Origin: Geomonas sp. Red32 | Lineage (GTDB): Bacteria; Desulfobacterota; Desulfuromonadia; Geobacterales; Geobacteraceae | Direction: 5' to 3' | Length of the DNA: 64,000 nt | Assembly: GCF_023652955.1 (NCBI RefSeq) | Contig: NZ_JAKLOY010000001.1 | Location: 992,001 to 1,056,000 of the forward strand | Part shown: positions 25,796 through 34,454 of the stretch, piece by piece | How positions within the stretch are numbered: the stretch's first letter is position 1 | Layout: every line of letters starts with the position of its first letter | Made by a program: the position numbers and the translations under genes | Notes under the pieces: generated by a model | Told to the model about the DNA's origin: nothing | Seen by the model: the letters and a program-made list of their open reading frames with translations, nothing else | The model's database searches: none

Positions 25796-27703
25796 ATGGG
25801 CAACGATGCCCAAGTTTCGGCCAGCGGGTCTGTATTGCTTTTTTTGCCATCGAACAAAAAAACTTGGGTGCTGGCCGCCCTCCTTCTCCTCGTCTCGGTT
25901 CACGGCGCGGCCGCGGCCGAGCCCGAAGAGAGCCGTACCCTCGCCATCTTCGGCGACGAGGAGGCCACCCCCCTCCCCTCCCCGGCCACCCGTCCCGTTT
26001 CCAAGATCGCCGAAAACGTCACCGTCATCACCGCCGACGACATCTCACGCCTCAACGCCCACACGCTCGCGGACGTCCTCCAGACCATCCCCGGCATCCA
26101 GCTCGATTACCTCAGGACCCCCGGCTCCTTCACCTTCTTCAACATCCAGGGGGCGCTCAACTCCAACGTGCTGGTGCTCATCGACGGCATCCGCCAGAAC
26201 GACTTCGACCAGGGGATAGCTTCCCCCGGGGTGATCCCCGTCCAGCAGATCGAGCGGATCGAGATCGTGAAGGGGGCCGCCTCCGGCTCCTGGGGATCGG
26301 CGCTGGGAGGGGTGGTCAACATCGTCACCAAGACCCCTGACCCCGACCGCGCCGTCTCGGGGATGGTCTCGGCCTCGACCGGAACCCGCTTTACCGCCGA
26401 CAGCCGGGCCGAACTGAGCGGCACCGTCGACCGTTTCGGGTACTACCTGAGCGCCGGCCACCTCCGCTCGGACGGCTTCACGGCCAATACCGCGACCACC
26501 TCCGACAACCTGTACGGGAAGATCTCCTATGCTCTTCCGGGCGGGGGAACCACCACCCTCGGCCTTTCCCGGGTGGCAGACCTGCCGGGGCAGGACGAGG
26601 GGGACACCGCAAAGTGGGGTTTTGTCCACGACAACAGCACTTTCCGGCGCGATTACGGCTTCCTGAGGTTTGAGCAGCCAATCGGCGACCGGCTCAACCT
26701 GGCGATGCAGGGATACGCAACCCGCCGGGACGATCATGCCATCTACGGCGGCCGCGACGGCCAGGGGAATATCGTCTACTTCAGCGACTCCGCCGTTAAC
26801 GACTGGACCCGCGGCTTGAGCGGCTCGCTGACCTGGGGGGACCGCCGGACTAACCTGGTGGCCGGGGCGGAATATGCCCATCTGCACGCCGAGCAGGGCG
26901 ACCTCGTCAATCCCCCCCCCACATACGACCGCACGCTCGACAGCTATGCGCTTTATCTCAACGGAACCTTCTCGGTCGGCAACCTCTCCGTCCTCCCCGG
27001 TGTCCGGGTGGATCAGACCGGCCCCTGGGGGGAGCGCACAAGCTCGTGCCTCGGGCTCGCCTACGAGCTGGGAGAAAAAACCACCCTGCGGGCCTATGCC
27101 GCCCAAGGGTTCTCGCTTCCCAAACTGGTGGACGACACCGGTATCCAGCGGGTGAAGACCGTCCAGGCCGGGGTGGAAACGGGAGTGTTCCCCTTCCTCT
27201 GGCTCAAGGGGACCTACTTCTTCAACGCGCTCAGGAATACCTCTTCCAGCGGCGGCACGATCACGGTCACTGACCAGGACATCCAGGGATACGAGCTGGA
27301 GCTTCGCACCAGTCCGGCCTATGGCTTCTCGCTTTCCGGCGGTTACACCTACCTCTACGCCGTGGACGTCAATGCCGATCGGCGCCTGCAGACCAACAGT
27401 CAGCAGTCCATACCGAGCCAGGTGTACAAGGTGGCTCTCCACTACGACCGGCCGGAGCTCGGCCTGCGCGGGACGGTGACCGGCTCCGGCGTGGTCTGGA
27501 ACGCCGCCCCGGATTTCCAGGCCAGCTCGCGCGGGATGGCGTGGGACCTGAACCTGAACTGGAGGCCGTTCCCGGAGAGACCGTATGTCCCCGAACTTTT
27601 CTTCTCCGCCCATAACCTCTTCAACGCCGTCCAGACCACCTACACCACCCTCTACACCAACGCCATGCGCTGGTTCGAAGGGGGAGCGAGGCTCCGGTTT
27701 TGA
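25796..27703 (+). CDS. TonB-dependent outer-membrane receptor
   Basis: The 635-residue protein has an N-terminal hydrophobic segment (about 23-41, WVLAALLLLVSVHGAAAA). The plug domain (about 60-170) has ENVTVITADDISRLNAHTLADVLQTIPGIQ, NSNVLVLIDGIRQND, QQIERIEIVKGAASGSWGS and ALGGVVNIVTKTP. A 22-strand type barrel follows and ends in EGGARLRF with a terminal Phe. It resembles BtuB/vitamin or siderophore receptors of the short class, but the ligand cannot be told. The next gene encodes a periplasmic ABC-type binding protein and starts 8 bases after the stop. Confidence 0.88.
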   Translation: MGNDAQVSASGSVLLFLPSNKKTWVLAALLLLVSVHGAAAAEPEESRTLAIFGDEEATPLPSPATRPVSKIAENVTVITADDISRLNAHTLADVLQTIPGIQLDYLRTPGSFTFFNIQGALNSNVLVLIDGIRQNDFDQGIASPGVIPVQQIERIEIVKGAASGSWGSALGGVVNIVTKTPDPDRAVSGMVSASTGTRFTADSRAELSGTVDRFGYYLSAGHLRSDGFTANTATTSDNLYGKISYALPGGGTTTLGLSRVADLPGQDEGDTAKWGFVHDNSTFRRDYGFLRFEQPIGDRLNLAMQGYATRRDDHAIYGGRDGQGNIVYFSDSAVNDWTRGLSGSLTWGDRRTNLVAGAEYAHLHAEQGDLVNPPPTYDRTLDSYALYLNGTFSVGNLSVLPGVRVDQTGPWGERTSSCLGLAYELGEKTTLRAYAAQGFSLPKLVDDTGIQRVKTVQAGVETGVFPFLWLKGTYFFNALRNTSSSGGTITVTDQDIQGYELELRTSPAYGFSLSGGYTYLYAVDVNADRRLQTNSQQSIPSQVYKVALHYDRPELGLRGTVTGSGVVWNAAPDFQASSRGMAWDLNLNWRPFPERPYVPELFFSAHNLFNAVQTTYTTLYTNAMRWFEGGARLRF

Positions 27704-27711
27704 GGAGAGCG

Positions 27712-28566
27712 ATGCTGATCATAGCGCTCCTTCTCTGGGGGGTACCGGCCTCGGCCCGGGAGATCCTGGTGGTGGTGAGCCAGCGCGCTACCATGTACGA
27801 GCAGGCGCTCAAGGGGTTCCGCGCCTCCTGTCCGGCCGACATCCGCGTCGTGGTGCTCGCCGACTACGCCGACCCCGATCTCGGCCGGGTGATCAGGGAG
27901 GAGCGGCCGCGCCTGACGGTCACCATCGGCGACGGGGCGCTGCAGGCGGTCCGCCGGGCCCACCAGAAACCGGGCATCGCCCTGATGACGCTCGGCCTCA
28001 GGAACCAGGACGCCACCCAGTCCGGGATCTCCGGGGTCGGCCTCTTCGCTCCACCCGAGGAGTACCTCGCCTCCTTCCGCCGCCTCGGCGTCAAGCGGAT
28101 CGGGGTGATCTACGATCCCTCCCGGACCGGATGGTACGTAAAACAGGCCCGGGCCCAGGCCAGGCAGTACGGGGTGGAGCTCGTCTTGCGCGAGGCGGTC
28201 AATCCCCGCCAGACCATCAACCTCCTCACCCAGTTCAGGGGGAACGTCGACGGCCTTTGGCTTCTCCCCGACGCCAGCACGCTCACCATGGAGTCCCTCG
28301 AGGCCTTCTTCCTCTTCTCGCAGGCGCACTCGGTGCCGGTGGTATCCTTCACTTCCAACCACCTGAGGCTCGGGGCGCTCTTGGTGGTGGAGGCCGATCC
28401 GGTGGAGATGGGGAAGCAGGGGGGCGAGATGGCCCAGCAGATCCTCAAGGGGGGGCGCAGCGACCTCGCCACCCGCACCCCGCGCAAAGTATCCGTCCGG
28501 GTCAACGAGGCGGTGGCCCGCCGGCTCGGCTTCCACTCCGAGCTTTCCGCCACCCTCGTCAAATAA
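27712..28566 (+). CDS. ABC-transporter substrate-binding protein-like (PF04392 type)
   Basis: I choose the ATG at 27712, which follows GAGGAG; a TTG at 27700 overlaps the previous stop codon. The 284-residue protein starts with a signal peptide MLIIALLLWGVPASA. It has the two-lobe binding-protein fold of the ABC_sub_bind family: TIGDGALQAV, RIGVIYDPSRTGWY, DGLWLLPDAST, VVSFTSNHLRLGALLVVEADP, KVSVRVNEAVARRLG. No permease or ATPase is near. In Geobacter such proteins often accompany TonB receptors or sensor kinases, so it may be a ligand sensor or carrier for the receptor just upstream. Confidence 0.75.
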   Translation: MLIIALLLWGVPASAREILVVVSQRATMYEQALKGFRASCPADIRVVVLADYADPDLGRVIREERPRLTVTIGDGALQAVRRAHQKPGIALMTLGLRNQDATQSGISGVGLFAPPEEYLASFRRLGVKRIGVIYDPSRTGWYVKQARAQARQYGVELVLREAVNPRQTINLLTQFRGNVDGLWLLPDASTLTMESLEAFFLFSQAHSVPVVSFTSNHLRLGALLVVEADPVEMGKQGGEMAQQILKGGRSDLATRTPRKVSVRVNEAVARRLGFHSELSATLVK

Positions 28567-28920
28567 CCTCCTCCGGAGCCGTCCTTTCCCGAAGAAAACC
28601 CTCCCTCTCCTCCTCTCTAGCTGCATGACAACTGGATGAAATTCCCCCCCGAACTGTCAGAAAGTGGTTTCCTTGCCCGCGTAAGTATGGTAAGTTGGCC
28701 AGTCACAATTCCCGGCCGCAACCTCTTTATTTAACTCCGCTTTGGGTGTGAGTGTCATGAGAGCGGCATGAGAGTTGCGAACAGAGAGGTTGAAGTCATA
28801 AACCTCCAGTGAAATCGCTTTCAAGGCGGCGATTTCTCCGCGCTTTGACTTCCGTGACCACAACGGAATCCGCCTTTTGCCTGAATTTCCGTCAAGGTCA
28901 TTGCCTAGAAAGAGGGATGC
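28567..28920. other. Intergenic region before gyrA, no gene seen
   Basis: About 354 bases without a credible frame. A GAAATCGC...GCGATTTC dyad lies at about 28811-28838. The gyrA ribosome site AAAGAGGGATGC is at the right end. gyrA must have its own promoter here, but no convincing hexamer pair was found. Confidence 0.4.
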
Positions 28921-31425
28921 ATGGTTCTCAATCAGCTGAACAAGGTATCGGTAAACATCGAAGACGAGATGAAACGCTCGTACATGGACTACGCGATGTC
29001 GGTCATCGTCGGCCGCGCGCTTCCGGACGTGCGTGACGGGTTGAAGCCGGTTCACCGGCGCTGCCTGTACGCCATGTACGACATGAGCAACGACTGGAAC
29101 AAGCCGTACAAGAAGTCCGCCCGCGTCGTCGGCGACGTCATCGGTAAGTACCACCCCCACGGCGACACCGCCGTCTACGATACCCTGGTCAGGATGGCGC
29201 AGGACTTTTCGCTCCGCTACCCGCTGGTCGACGGCCAGGGTAACTTCGGTTCCATCGACGGCGACCGCCCGGCCGCCATGCGTTACACCGAGATCAGGAT
29301 GGAGAAGCTCGCCCACGAGCTTCTGAACGACCTCGACAAGGAGACCGTGGAGTTCGGCCCGAACTACGACGACTCCTTGAAAGAGCCGCTGGTTCTCCCC
29401 TCCAAGTTCCCGAACCTTCTGGTCAACGGCTCGGCCGGCATCGCGGTCGGCATGGCCACCAACGTCCCCCCCCACAACCTCTCCGAGGTGGTGGACGGCA
29501 TCGTGGCGATCATCGACAACCCCGAGCTCACCTTCGAGGAGCTGATCGAGCTGGTCCCCGGCCCCGACTTCCCGACCGCCGGCTTCATCTACGGCCGCGA
29601 GGGGATCGTCTCCGCCTACAAGACCGGCCGCGGCATCATCCAGATGCGCGCCAAGGCGGTGGTCGAGACCCAGAAGAAGACCGAGCGCCAGTCGATCGTG
29701 GTCACCGAGATCCCCTACCAGGTCAACAAGGCCCGCCTGATCGAGAAGATCGCCGAACTGGTCAAGGAGAAGAAGATCGAGGGTATCTCGGATCTCAGGG
29801 ACGAGTCCGACCGCGAGGGGATGCGGATCGTTATCGAGCTCAAGAAGGACGAGAACCCGCAGATTATCCTGAACCACCTCTACAAGCAGACCCAGATGCA
29901 GTCCTCCTTCGGCATCATCATGCTGGCCATCGTGCATAACCGGCCGCGCATCCTGAGCCTCAAGGAGACGATGGAGTTCTTCATCGACCACCGCAAGGAA
30001 GTGGTCACCCGCCGCACGATCTTCGACCTGCGCAAGGCCGAGGAGAGGGCCCACATCCTGGAAGGCTTCAAGATCGCCCTCGACAACATCGACGAGGTGA
30101 TCGCGCTGATCAGGGCCTCCGCCTCCCCCGCCGAGGCCAAGGCCGGCTTGGTGGTCCGCTTCGGCCTCTCCGAGATCCAGTCCCAGGCCATCCTCGACAT
30201 GCGGCTGCACCGCCTGACCGGGCTCGAGCGCGAGAAGATCCTCGAGGAGCTCAGGGAGATCCTCAAGTACATCGCCCGTCTGAAGGAGATCCTCGCCTCG
30301 GAGGCCGAGATCCTCAACATCATCAAGGGCGAGCTGCTCGAGATGAAGGAGAAGTTCGGCGACGTCCGGAGAAGCGAGATCATCGGCCAGACCGCCGACA
30401 TTTCCTTGGAGGACACCATCGTCGAGGAAGACATGGTGGTCACCATCTCCCACACCGGCTACATCAAGCGTAACGCCGTCACCCTCTACCGCGCCCAGCG
30501 CCGCGGCGGCAAGGGGAAGACCGGGATGAAGACCAAGGAAGAGGATTTCGTCGAACAGCTCTTCATCGCCTCCTCCAAGGACTACCTGATGTTCTTCACC
30601 GACGCCGGGAAAGTCTACTGGCTGAAGGTCTACGAGATCCCCGAGGCGGGACGCGCCGCCCGCGGCAAGGCGATCGTGAACCTCTTGAACCTGGCCGCCG
30701 GCGAGAAGATCACCACCATCATGCCGGTGAAGGAGTTCGTCGAGGACAAGTTCATCATGATGGCCACCAGAAACGGCGTCGTGAAGAAGACCAACCTGAT
30801 GGAATACTCCCACCCGCGCCTCGGGGGGATCATCGCCCTGAACCTCGACGATGGGGACAAGCTCATCTCGGTGGCGCTCACCGACGGCAAGCAGGACGTG
30901 CTCCTCGCCTCGGCCAGCGGTAAGTCGATCCGCTTCAAGGAAGACGAGGTCAGGACCGTCGGCCGCGTCTCCCGCGGCGTGCGCGGCATGACGCTCGAGG
31001 ACGACGACCTGGTGATCGGGATGGCCATCCTGAACGAGCACTTCACCGATTCCACCCTCTTCACCGTGACCGAGAACGGCTACGGCAAACGGACCGAGAT
31101 CGGCGAGTACCGCTGCCAGTCCAGGGGTGGCAAGGGTGTCATCACCATCAAGACCACCGAGCGTAACGGCAACGTGGTCGACATCCACCAGGTCTCCGAC
31201 GAAAACGACCTCATGCTGATCACCGACCAGGGCAAGATCCTCCGGGTCCCGGTGGCAGGCTTCTCCATCATCGGCCGCAACACCCAGGGTGTGCGCCTGA
31301 TGGTCATGGAGGCGGACGAGCGGGTGGTCGCGGTGGCCCGTCTGGCCGAGAAGGAAGAGGCCGAGGATATCGAGGACGATGAGGAAGAGATCGCCGCGCT
31401 GGAAGAGCCGGCCGGCGAGGATTAA
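28921..31425 (+). CDS. gyrA: DNA gyrase subunit A
   Basis: Breakage-reunion subunit of gyrase. The 834 residues show [32 protein letters not shown], and the quinolone region [19 protein letters not shown]. In the last, Thr stands at the position of E. coli Ser83 and Asp is kept at the position of Asp87. The catalytic Tyr is in AAMRYTE (near residue 122), followed by [18 protein letters not shown]. The C-terminal beta-pinwheel has the GyrA box QRRGGKG. It ends in an acidic tail. The downstream HEAT-repeat gene and gpsA keep the order known from Geobacter. Confidence 0.97.
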   Translation: MVLNQLNKVSVNIEDEMKRSYMDYAMSVIVGRALPDVRDGLKPVHRRCLYAMYDMSNDWNKPYKKSARVVGDVIGKYHPHGDTAVYDTLVRMAQDFSLRYPLVDGQGNFGSIDGDRPAAMRYTEIRMEKLAHELLNDLDKETVEFGPNYDDSLKEPLVLPSKFPNLLVNGSAGIAVGMATNVPPHNLSEVVDGIVAIIDNPELTFEELIELVPGPDFPTAGFIYGREGIVSAYKTGRGIIQMRAKAVVETQKKTERQSIVVTEIPYQVNKARLIEKIAELVKEKKIEGISDLRDESDREGMRIVIELKKDENPQIILNHLYKQTQMQSSFGIIMLAIVHNRPRILSLKETMEFFIDHRKEVVTRRTIFDLRKAEERAHILEGFKIALDNIDEVIALIRASASPAEAKAGLVVRFGLSEIQSQAILDMRLHRLTGLEREKILEELREILKYIARLKEILASEAEILNIIKGELLEMKEKFGDVRRSEIIGQTADISLEDTIVEEDMVVTISHTGYIKRNAVTLYRAQRRGGKGKTGMKTKEEDFVEQLFIASSKDYLMFFTDAGKVYWLKVYEIPEAGRAARGKAIVNLLNLAAGEKITTIMPVKEFVEDKFIMMATRNGVVKKTNLMEYSHPRLGGIIALNLDDGDKLISVALTDGKQDVLLASASGKSIRFKEDEVRTVGRVSRGVRGMTLEDDDLVIGMAILNEHFTDSTLFTVTENGYGKRTEIGEYRCQSRGGKGVITIKTTERNGNVVDIHQVSDENDLMLITDQGKILRVPVAGFSIIGRNTQGVRLMVMEADERVVAVARLAEKEEAEDIEDDEEEIAALEEPAGED

Positions 31426-31507
31426 ACCACCTCCCTCTGAGGATTAACCCCCTCCTTCGGGAACCAGGTCCCCTCCTTTGCGAAGTTTTCGAGACTTCCG
31501 GGGACAT

Positions 31508-31540
31508 CGGGTCCCCCCCTTTGAAAAAGGGGGACTTGTT
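31508..31540. repeat. Interspersed hairpin repeat R1, short form
   Basis: TCCCCCCCTTTGAAAAAGGGGGA without the usual tail, 83 bases after the gyrA stop. It may serve as a transcript-end hairpin. Confidence 0.7.
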
Positions 31541-31591
31541 AACACCATTTTGGACGGCGCAGTAATGCAATGAAGTGTTGTGAAGGGCGAT

Positions 31592-33118
31592 ATGGGTCAG
31601 ATTGCTAAGATTGACGACTCCCTCAGGGAGCGGCGGGCTATCCTGGAGATCCTGGACCGGATCCGGGGATGCGGGGCGACTCTGCAGGAGATGGAACAGT
31701 TCGGCCACCGGCTGCGTCAGGGGGGTAACCGGGCTTTGAGGCCGCTTCTGCGCGAGCTCTGGAGGGAAACCTCCGGGGAGATGATCACCAAGTATGCGTT
31801 CCTGCTCGACTTCTTCGAAACCTCCGGCTGGATCGACGAAATGATCCAGATCGCCATCAAGCGCCGGGACCTCAATGACGAGGCGAAGACGGCGCTCCTC
31901 ATCGCGCTGGAAGGGTACGGCGTCGACGTGCACTCCCCCCCCTTCCGCGGCATCGAGTTCGCCGGCATCAGCAATCCCCTCGAAAACGTCTCCCACGGAG
32001 CGGTCCGTGCCGGTGAGGAAGGTGTCGTCAGCTCCCTGGACGACTTCCTCTCCTACCCCGAGGAGATCCAGCGGGGGATGATCTCCCGCTTCGCCAGCTC
32101 CGGCGACCCGCACGCCTGCCGCCTTTTGGAGGCGGTGCTCTGGCACGAGGACCCCGAGCTGGTCCGGGCGGCGCTCGATGCCCTCGGGAAGATCCGCAAC
32201 CCCGAAGCGGCCGGCGCCCTCTCCCGCTACCTCGCCGACGCCCCGTCCCAGTTCGCGGACCGCACCGAACGAAACCTCAGGAGACTCTCCTTCCTCGGGA
32301 TCCCAGCCCCTTCCTCCCAGCCGATCGGCGGCTACCACGCGGGCTACGCCACTCCCCCGGACGGGGACGGCTACCGCTCGCTGATGATCTCCCGCTGGAC
32401 CGGCGACGGCGAACTCGCCGCCCTCTACATGCAGGTCCACGAGAGAAGGGGCCTTCTGGCCGCCTGGGGGGCCGCCAACCTCGACGAGGAGGGATTCAAG
32501 GCCGAGGTGGAAGGGTTCAGCGTGCAGGACGACCTGCTCCCGGTCGATCCCTCCTACGTGATTGACCTGATCCGGGACGCCCTCTTCTGGAGCAAGGAAC
32601 TCTGCTATCTCCCGGCCGACTTCTACATGAGGCGCGGGATGTTCTCCGGCACCGAACTCTCCCCGATCCCCTACGTCCCGGTCTTCAGCCGCGCCGATAA
32701 CGGCCGCCGGCTGAGCTTCGCCGAGGGGGAGGAGACCTGCCGCGAGATCTTCGGCGATCCCTTCTTCTCCGGCTGGTTCCTGGCGGGCGAGCGCGTGCAG
32801 CCGTACGCCGAGGAGTACCAGGGTGGCGCCGACCGCGAGAAGGTGCTCGAGCGCTTCTGCCGCGAACTTCTGACCCCGGAAGTCGAACTGATCCGCGAGC
32901 GGATGCTTTTGACCGCCGACCTGATGCGGCGCTGCGGGAGAAAGCCGAACCTGGTAGGGAGGATGGTGTCCCTGGCCGAGAGCCTCGACAACAATCCCCT
33001 CCCCCATCATCTCCATCCGTTTTTGCGGGCCTTCGCCATCGAAAGCCTGGAAATCGCCCGCGAGGCGCTGGCCCAGCAGGAGGAGCTCACCCTCCTTCCG
33101 CGGGAAGAGCGCCAGTAA
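31592..33118 (+). CDS. HEAT-repeat protein of unknown function
   Basis: The ATG at 31592 follows GAAGGGC and gives 508 residues; a GTG at 31580 is the alternative. Helical pairs typical of HEAT/PBS-lyase repeats are visible, clearest in HACRLLEAVLWHEDPELVRAALDALGKIRNPEAAGALSRYL (residues about 172-212). The C-terminal half is a mixed domain with conserved-looking acidic and aromatic residues and no family I recognise. It has no signal peptide or membrane segment. I recall a HEAT-like protein at this locus between gyrA and gpsA in other Geobacter genomes. Confidence 0.7.
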   Translation: MGQIAKIDDSLRERRAILEILDRIRGCGATLQEMEQFGHRLRQGGNRALRPLLRELWRETSGEMITKYAFLLDFFETSGWIDEMIQIAIKRRDLNDEAKTALLIALEGYGVDVHSPPFRGIEFAGISNPLENVSHGAVRAGEEGVVSSLDDFLSYPEEIQRGMISRFASSGDPHACRLLEAVLWHEDPELVRAALDALGKIRNPEAAGALSRYLADAPSQFADRTERNLRRLSFLGIPAPSSQPIGGYHAGYATPPDGDGYRSLMISRWTGDGELAALYMQVHERRGLLAAWGAANLDEEGFKAEVEGFSVQDDLLPVDPSYVIDLIRDALFWSKELCYLPADFYMRRGMFSGTELSPIPYVPVFSRADNGRRLSFAEGEETCREIFGDPFFSGWFLAGERVQPYAEEYQGGADREKVLERFCRELLTPEVELIRERMLLTADLMRRCGRKPNLVGRMVSLAESLDNNPLPHHLHPFLRAFAIESLEIAREALAQQEELTLLPREERQ

Positions 33119-33224
33119 CAAGATGTTCCCTCCCGCCCCCTCCCGTTGAGGAAGGGGGCCGTGGGATGGGGAACGCCGGGTGCGAGCAGCATACCGGCCT
33201 CCCGCCCATAGGTTCCCTCAAGGT

Positions 33225-33285
33225 TCCCCCCTTTGCGATGTGTCCGCTGAAGCCTCGGCGAAGGGGGGACAGGGGGGATTTTTCT
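33225..33285. repeat. R1 repeat with a second element inserted in its loop
   Basis: CCCCCCTTTG is separated from GGGGGGACAGGGGGGATTT by TGTCCGCTGAAGCCTCGGCG, part of a TGTCCG...GAAGCC...GGCGAAGG hairpin like that at 13087. It lies just before gpsA. Confidence 0.7.
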
Positions 33286-33325
33286 TTTCTTAATTCACCA
33301 GCTTTTCCGGAGAAGACAGGCATCC

Positions 33326-34333
33326 ATGCACCACCACGAGAAAGTAGCAGTCATAGGGGCCGGTAGCTGGGGGACCACCCTGGCCGACCTTTTGTCCAAA
33401 AGGGGTCACCAGGTAACGCTCTGGGCGTACGAGCCCGAGCTGGTCGAGGAGATGCGGACAACCCGCGAGAACAGCATGTTCCTCCCCGGCATCAAGCTCC
33501 ACGAGAAGCTCTCCTTCACCAACGAGCTGGCCGAGGCGTACCGGGGCTGCACCATGGTGCTCTGCGTGGTCCCCTCCCAGCTGGTCCGGCGGGTGATGGG
33601 GGGATCGGTTTCGCTCATCCCCACCGATGCCGTCTTCGTCTCCGCCTCCAAGGGGATCGAGGTCGACACCCTGGACACCGTCTCGCAGATCTATCAAGAG
33701 ATCCTCCCTCCCGAGCTCTACGCCCGCTTCGCCGCCCTCTCCGGCCCGAGCTTCGCACGCGAGGTGGCGCTCGAGATGCCGACCGCGGTGGCCGCCGCCG
33801 CCGAGAGCGAGGAGATCGCCCGCCGCGTGCAGGAGGCCTTCACCACCAGCTTCTTCCGGGTTTACCGTAACGACGACGTGACCGGGGTCGAGCTCGGCGG
33901 GGCCATCAAGAACGTGATCGCCATCGCCGCCGGGATCTCCGACGGCCTCGGCTTCGGGTGCAACACCCGGGCCGCCCTCATCACCCGCGGGCTCGCCGAG
34001 ATGACCCGCATGGGGATCGCCATGGGAGCCCAGGCCTCGACCTTCGCGGGGCTGGCCGGCATGGGGGACCTGGTGCTGACCTGCACCGGCGATCTCTCCC
34101 GCAACCGTTCGGTCGGCATCCAGATCGGCCAGGGGAGAAAGCTCTCCGAGATCCTGGGCGAGATGCGGATGGTGGCCGAAGGGGTGAAGACCACCGAGTC
34201 CGCCTACAACCTGGCGAGAAAGCTCAAGGTGGAGATGCCGATCATCGAGAAGATGTACCAGATGCTCTACGAAGACAAGCCGGCCCGCGAAGCGGTGCTG
34301 GAACTGATGACCCGTAACCTCAAAGCGGAGTAA
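33326..34333 (+). CDS. gpsA: Glycerol-3-phosphate dehydrogenase (NAD(P)+)
   Basis: Makes sn-glycerol-3-phosphate from dihydroxyacetone phosphate for phospholipid synthesis. The 335 residues contain the nucleotide-binding VIGAGSWGTTLADLLSKRGH, PSQLVRRVM, SASKGIEVDTL, SGPSFAREVALEMPTAV, and ELGGAIKNVIAIAAGISDGLG with the catalytic Lys. GMGDLVLTCTGDLSRNRSVG and VAEGVKTTES follow. Length and order are normal for the family. Confidence 0.97.
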   Translation: MHHHEKVAVIGAGSWGTTLADLLSKRGHQVTLWAYEPELVEEMRTTRENSMFLPGIKLHEKLSFTNELAEAYRGCTMVLCVVPSQLVRRVMGGSVSLIPTDAVFVSASKGIEVDTLDTVSQIYQEILPPELYARFAALSGPSFAREVALEMPTAVAAAAESEEIARRVQEAFTTSFFRVYRNDDVTGVELGGAIKNVIAIAAGISDGLGFGCNTRAALITRGLAEMTRMGIAMGAQASTFAGLAGMGDLVLTCTGDLSRNRSVGIQIGQGRKLSEILGEMRMVAEGVKTTESAYNLARKLKVEMPIIEKMYQMLYEDKPAREAVLELMTRNLKAE

Positions 34334-34361
34334 GCGGGACGATCCTACGGTAAGTCCCCCT

Positions 34362-34395
34362 TGCCCCCACCTTTGACAAGGGGGGGGCCTTGCCT
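34362..34395. repeat. R1-type GC-rich hairpin
   Basis: CCCCCACCTTTGACAAGGGGGGG, a diverged R1 copy in the gpsA-kinase gap. Confidence 0.55.
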
Positions 34396-34454
34396 TTCCC
34401 CGGGATCCCGAGGGGCGGCAGATCGTGACTAATCAGTAAATACAAAGGATGGCG

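Noticed and set aside
28657-31188. 843-residue minus-strand open frame opposite gyrA
   Set aside because: Same reason: low-complexity Asp/Val/Leu/Gly-rich shadow of gyrA.
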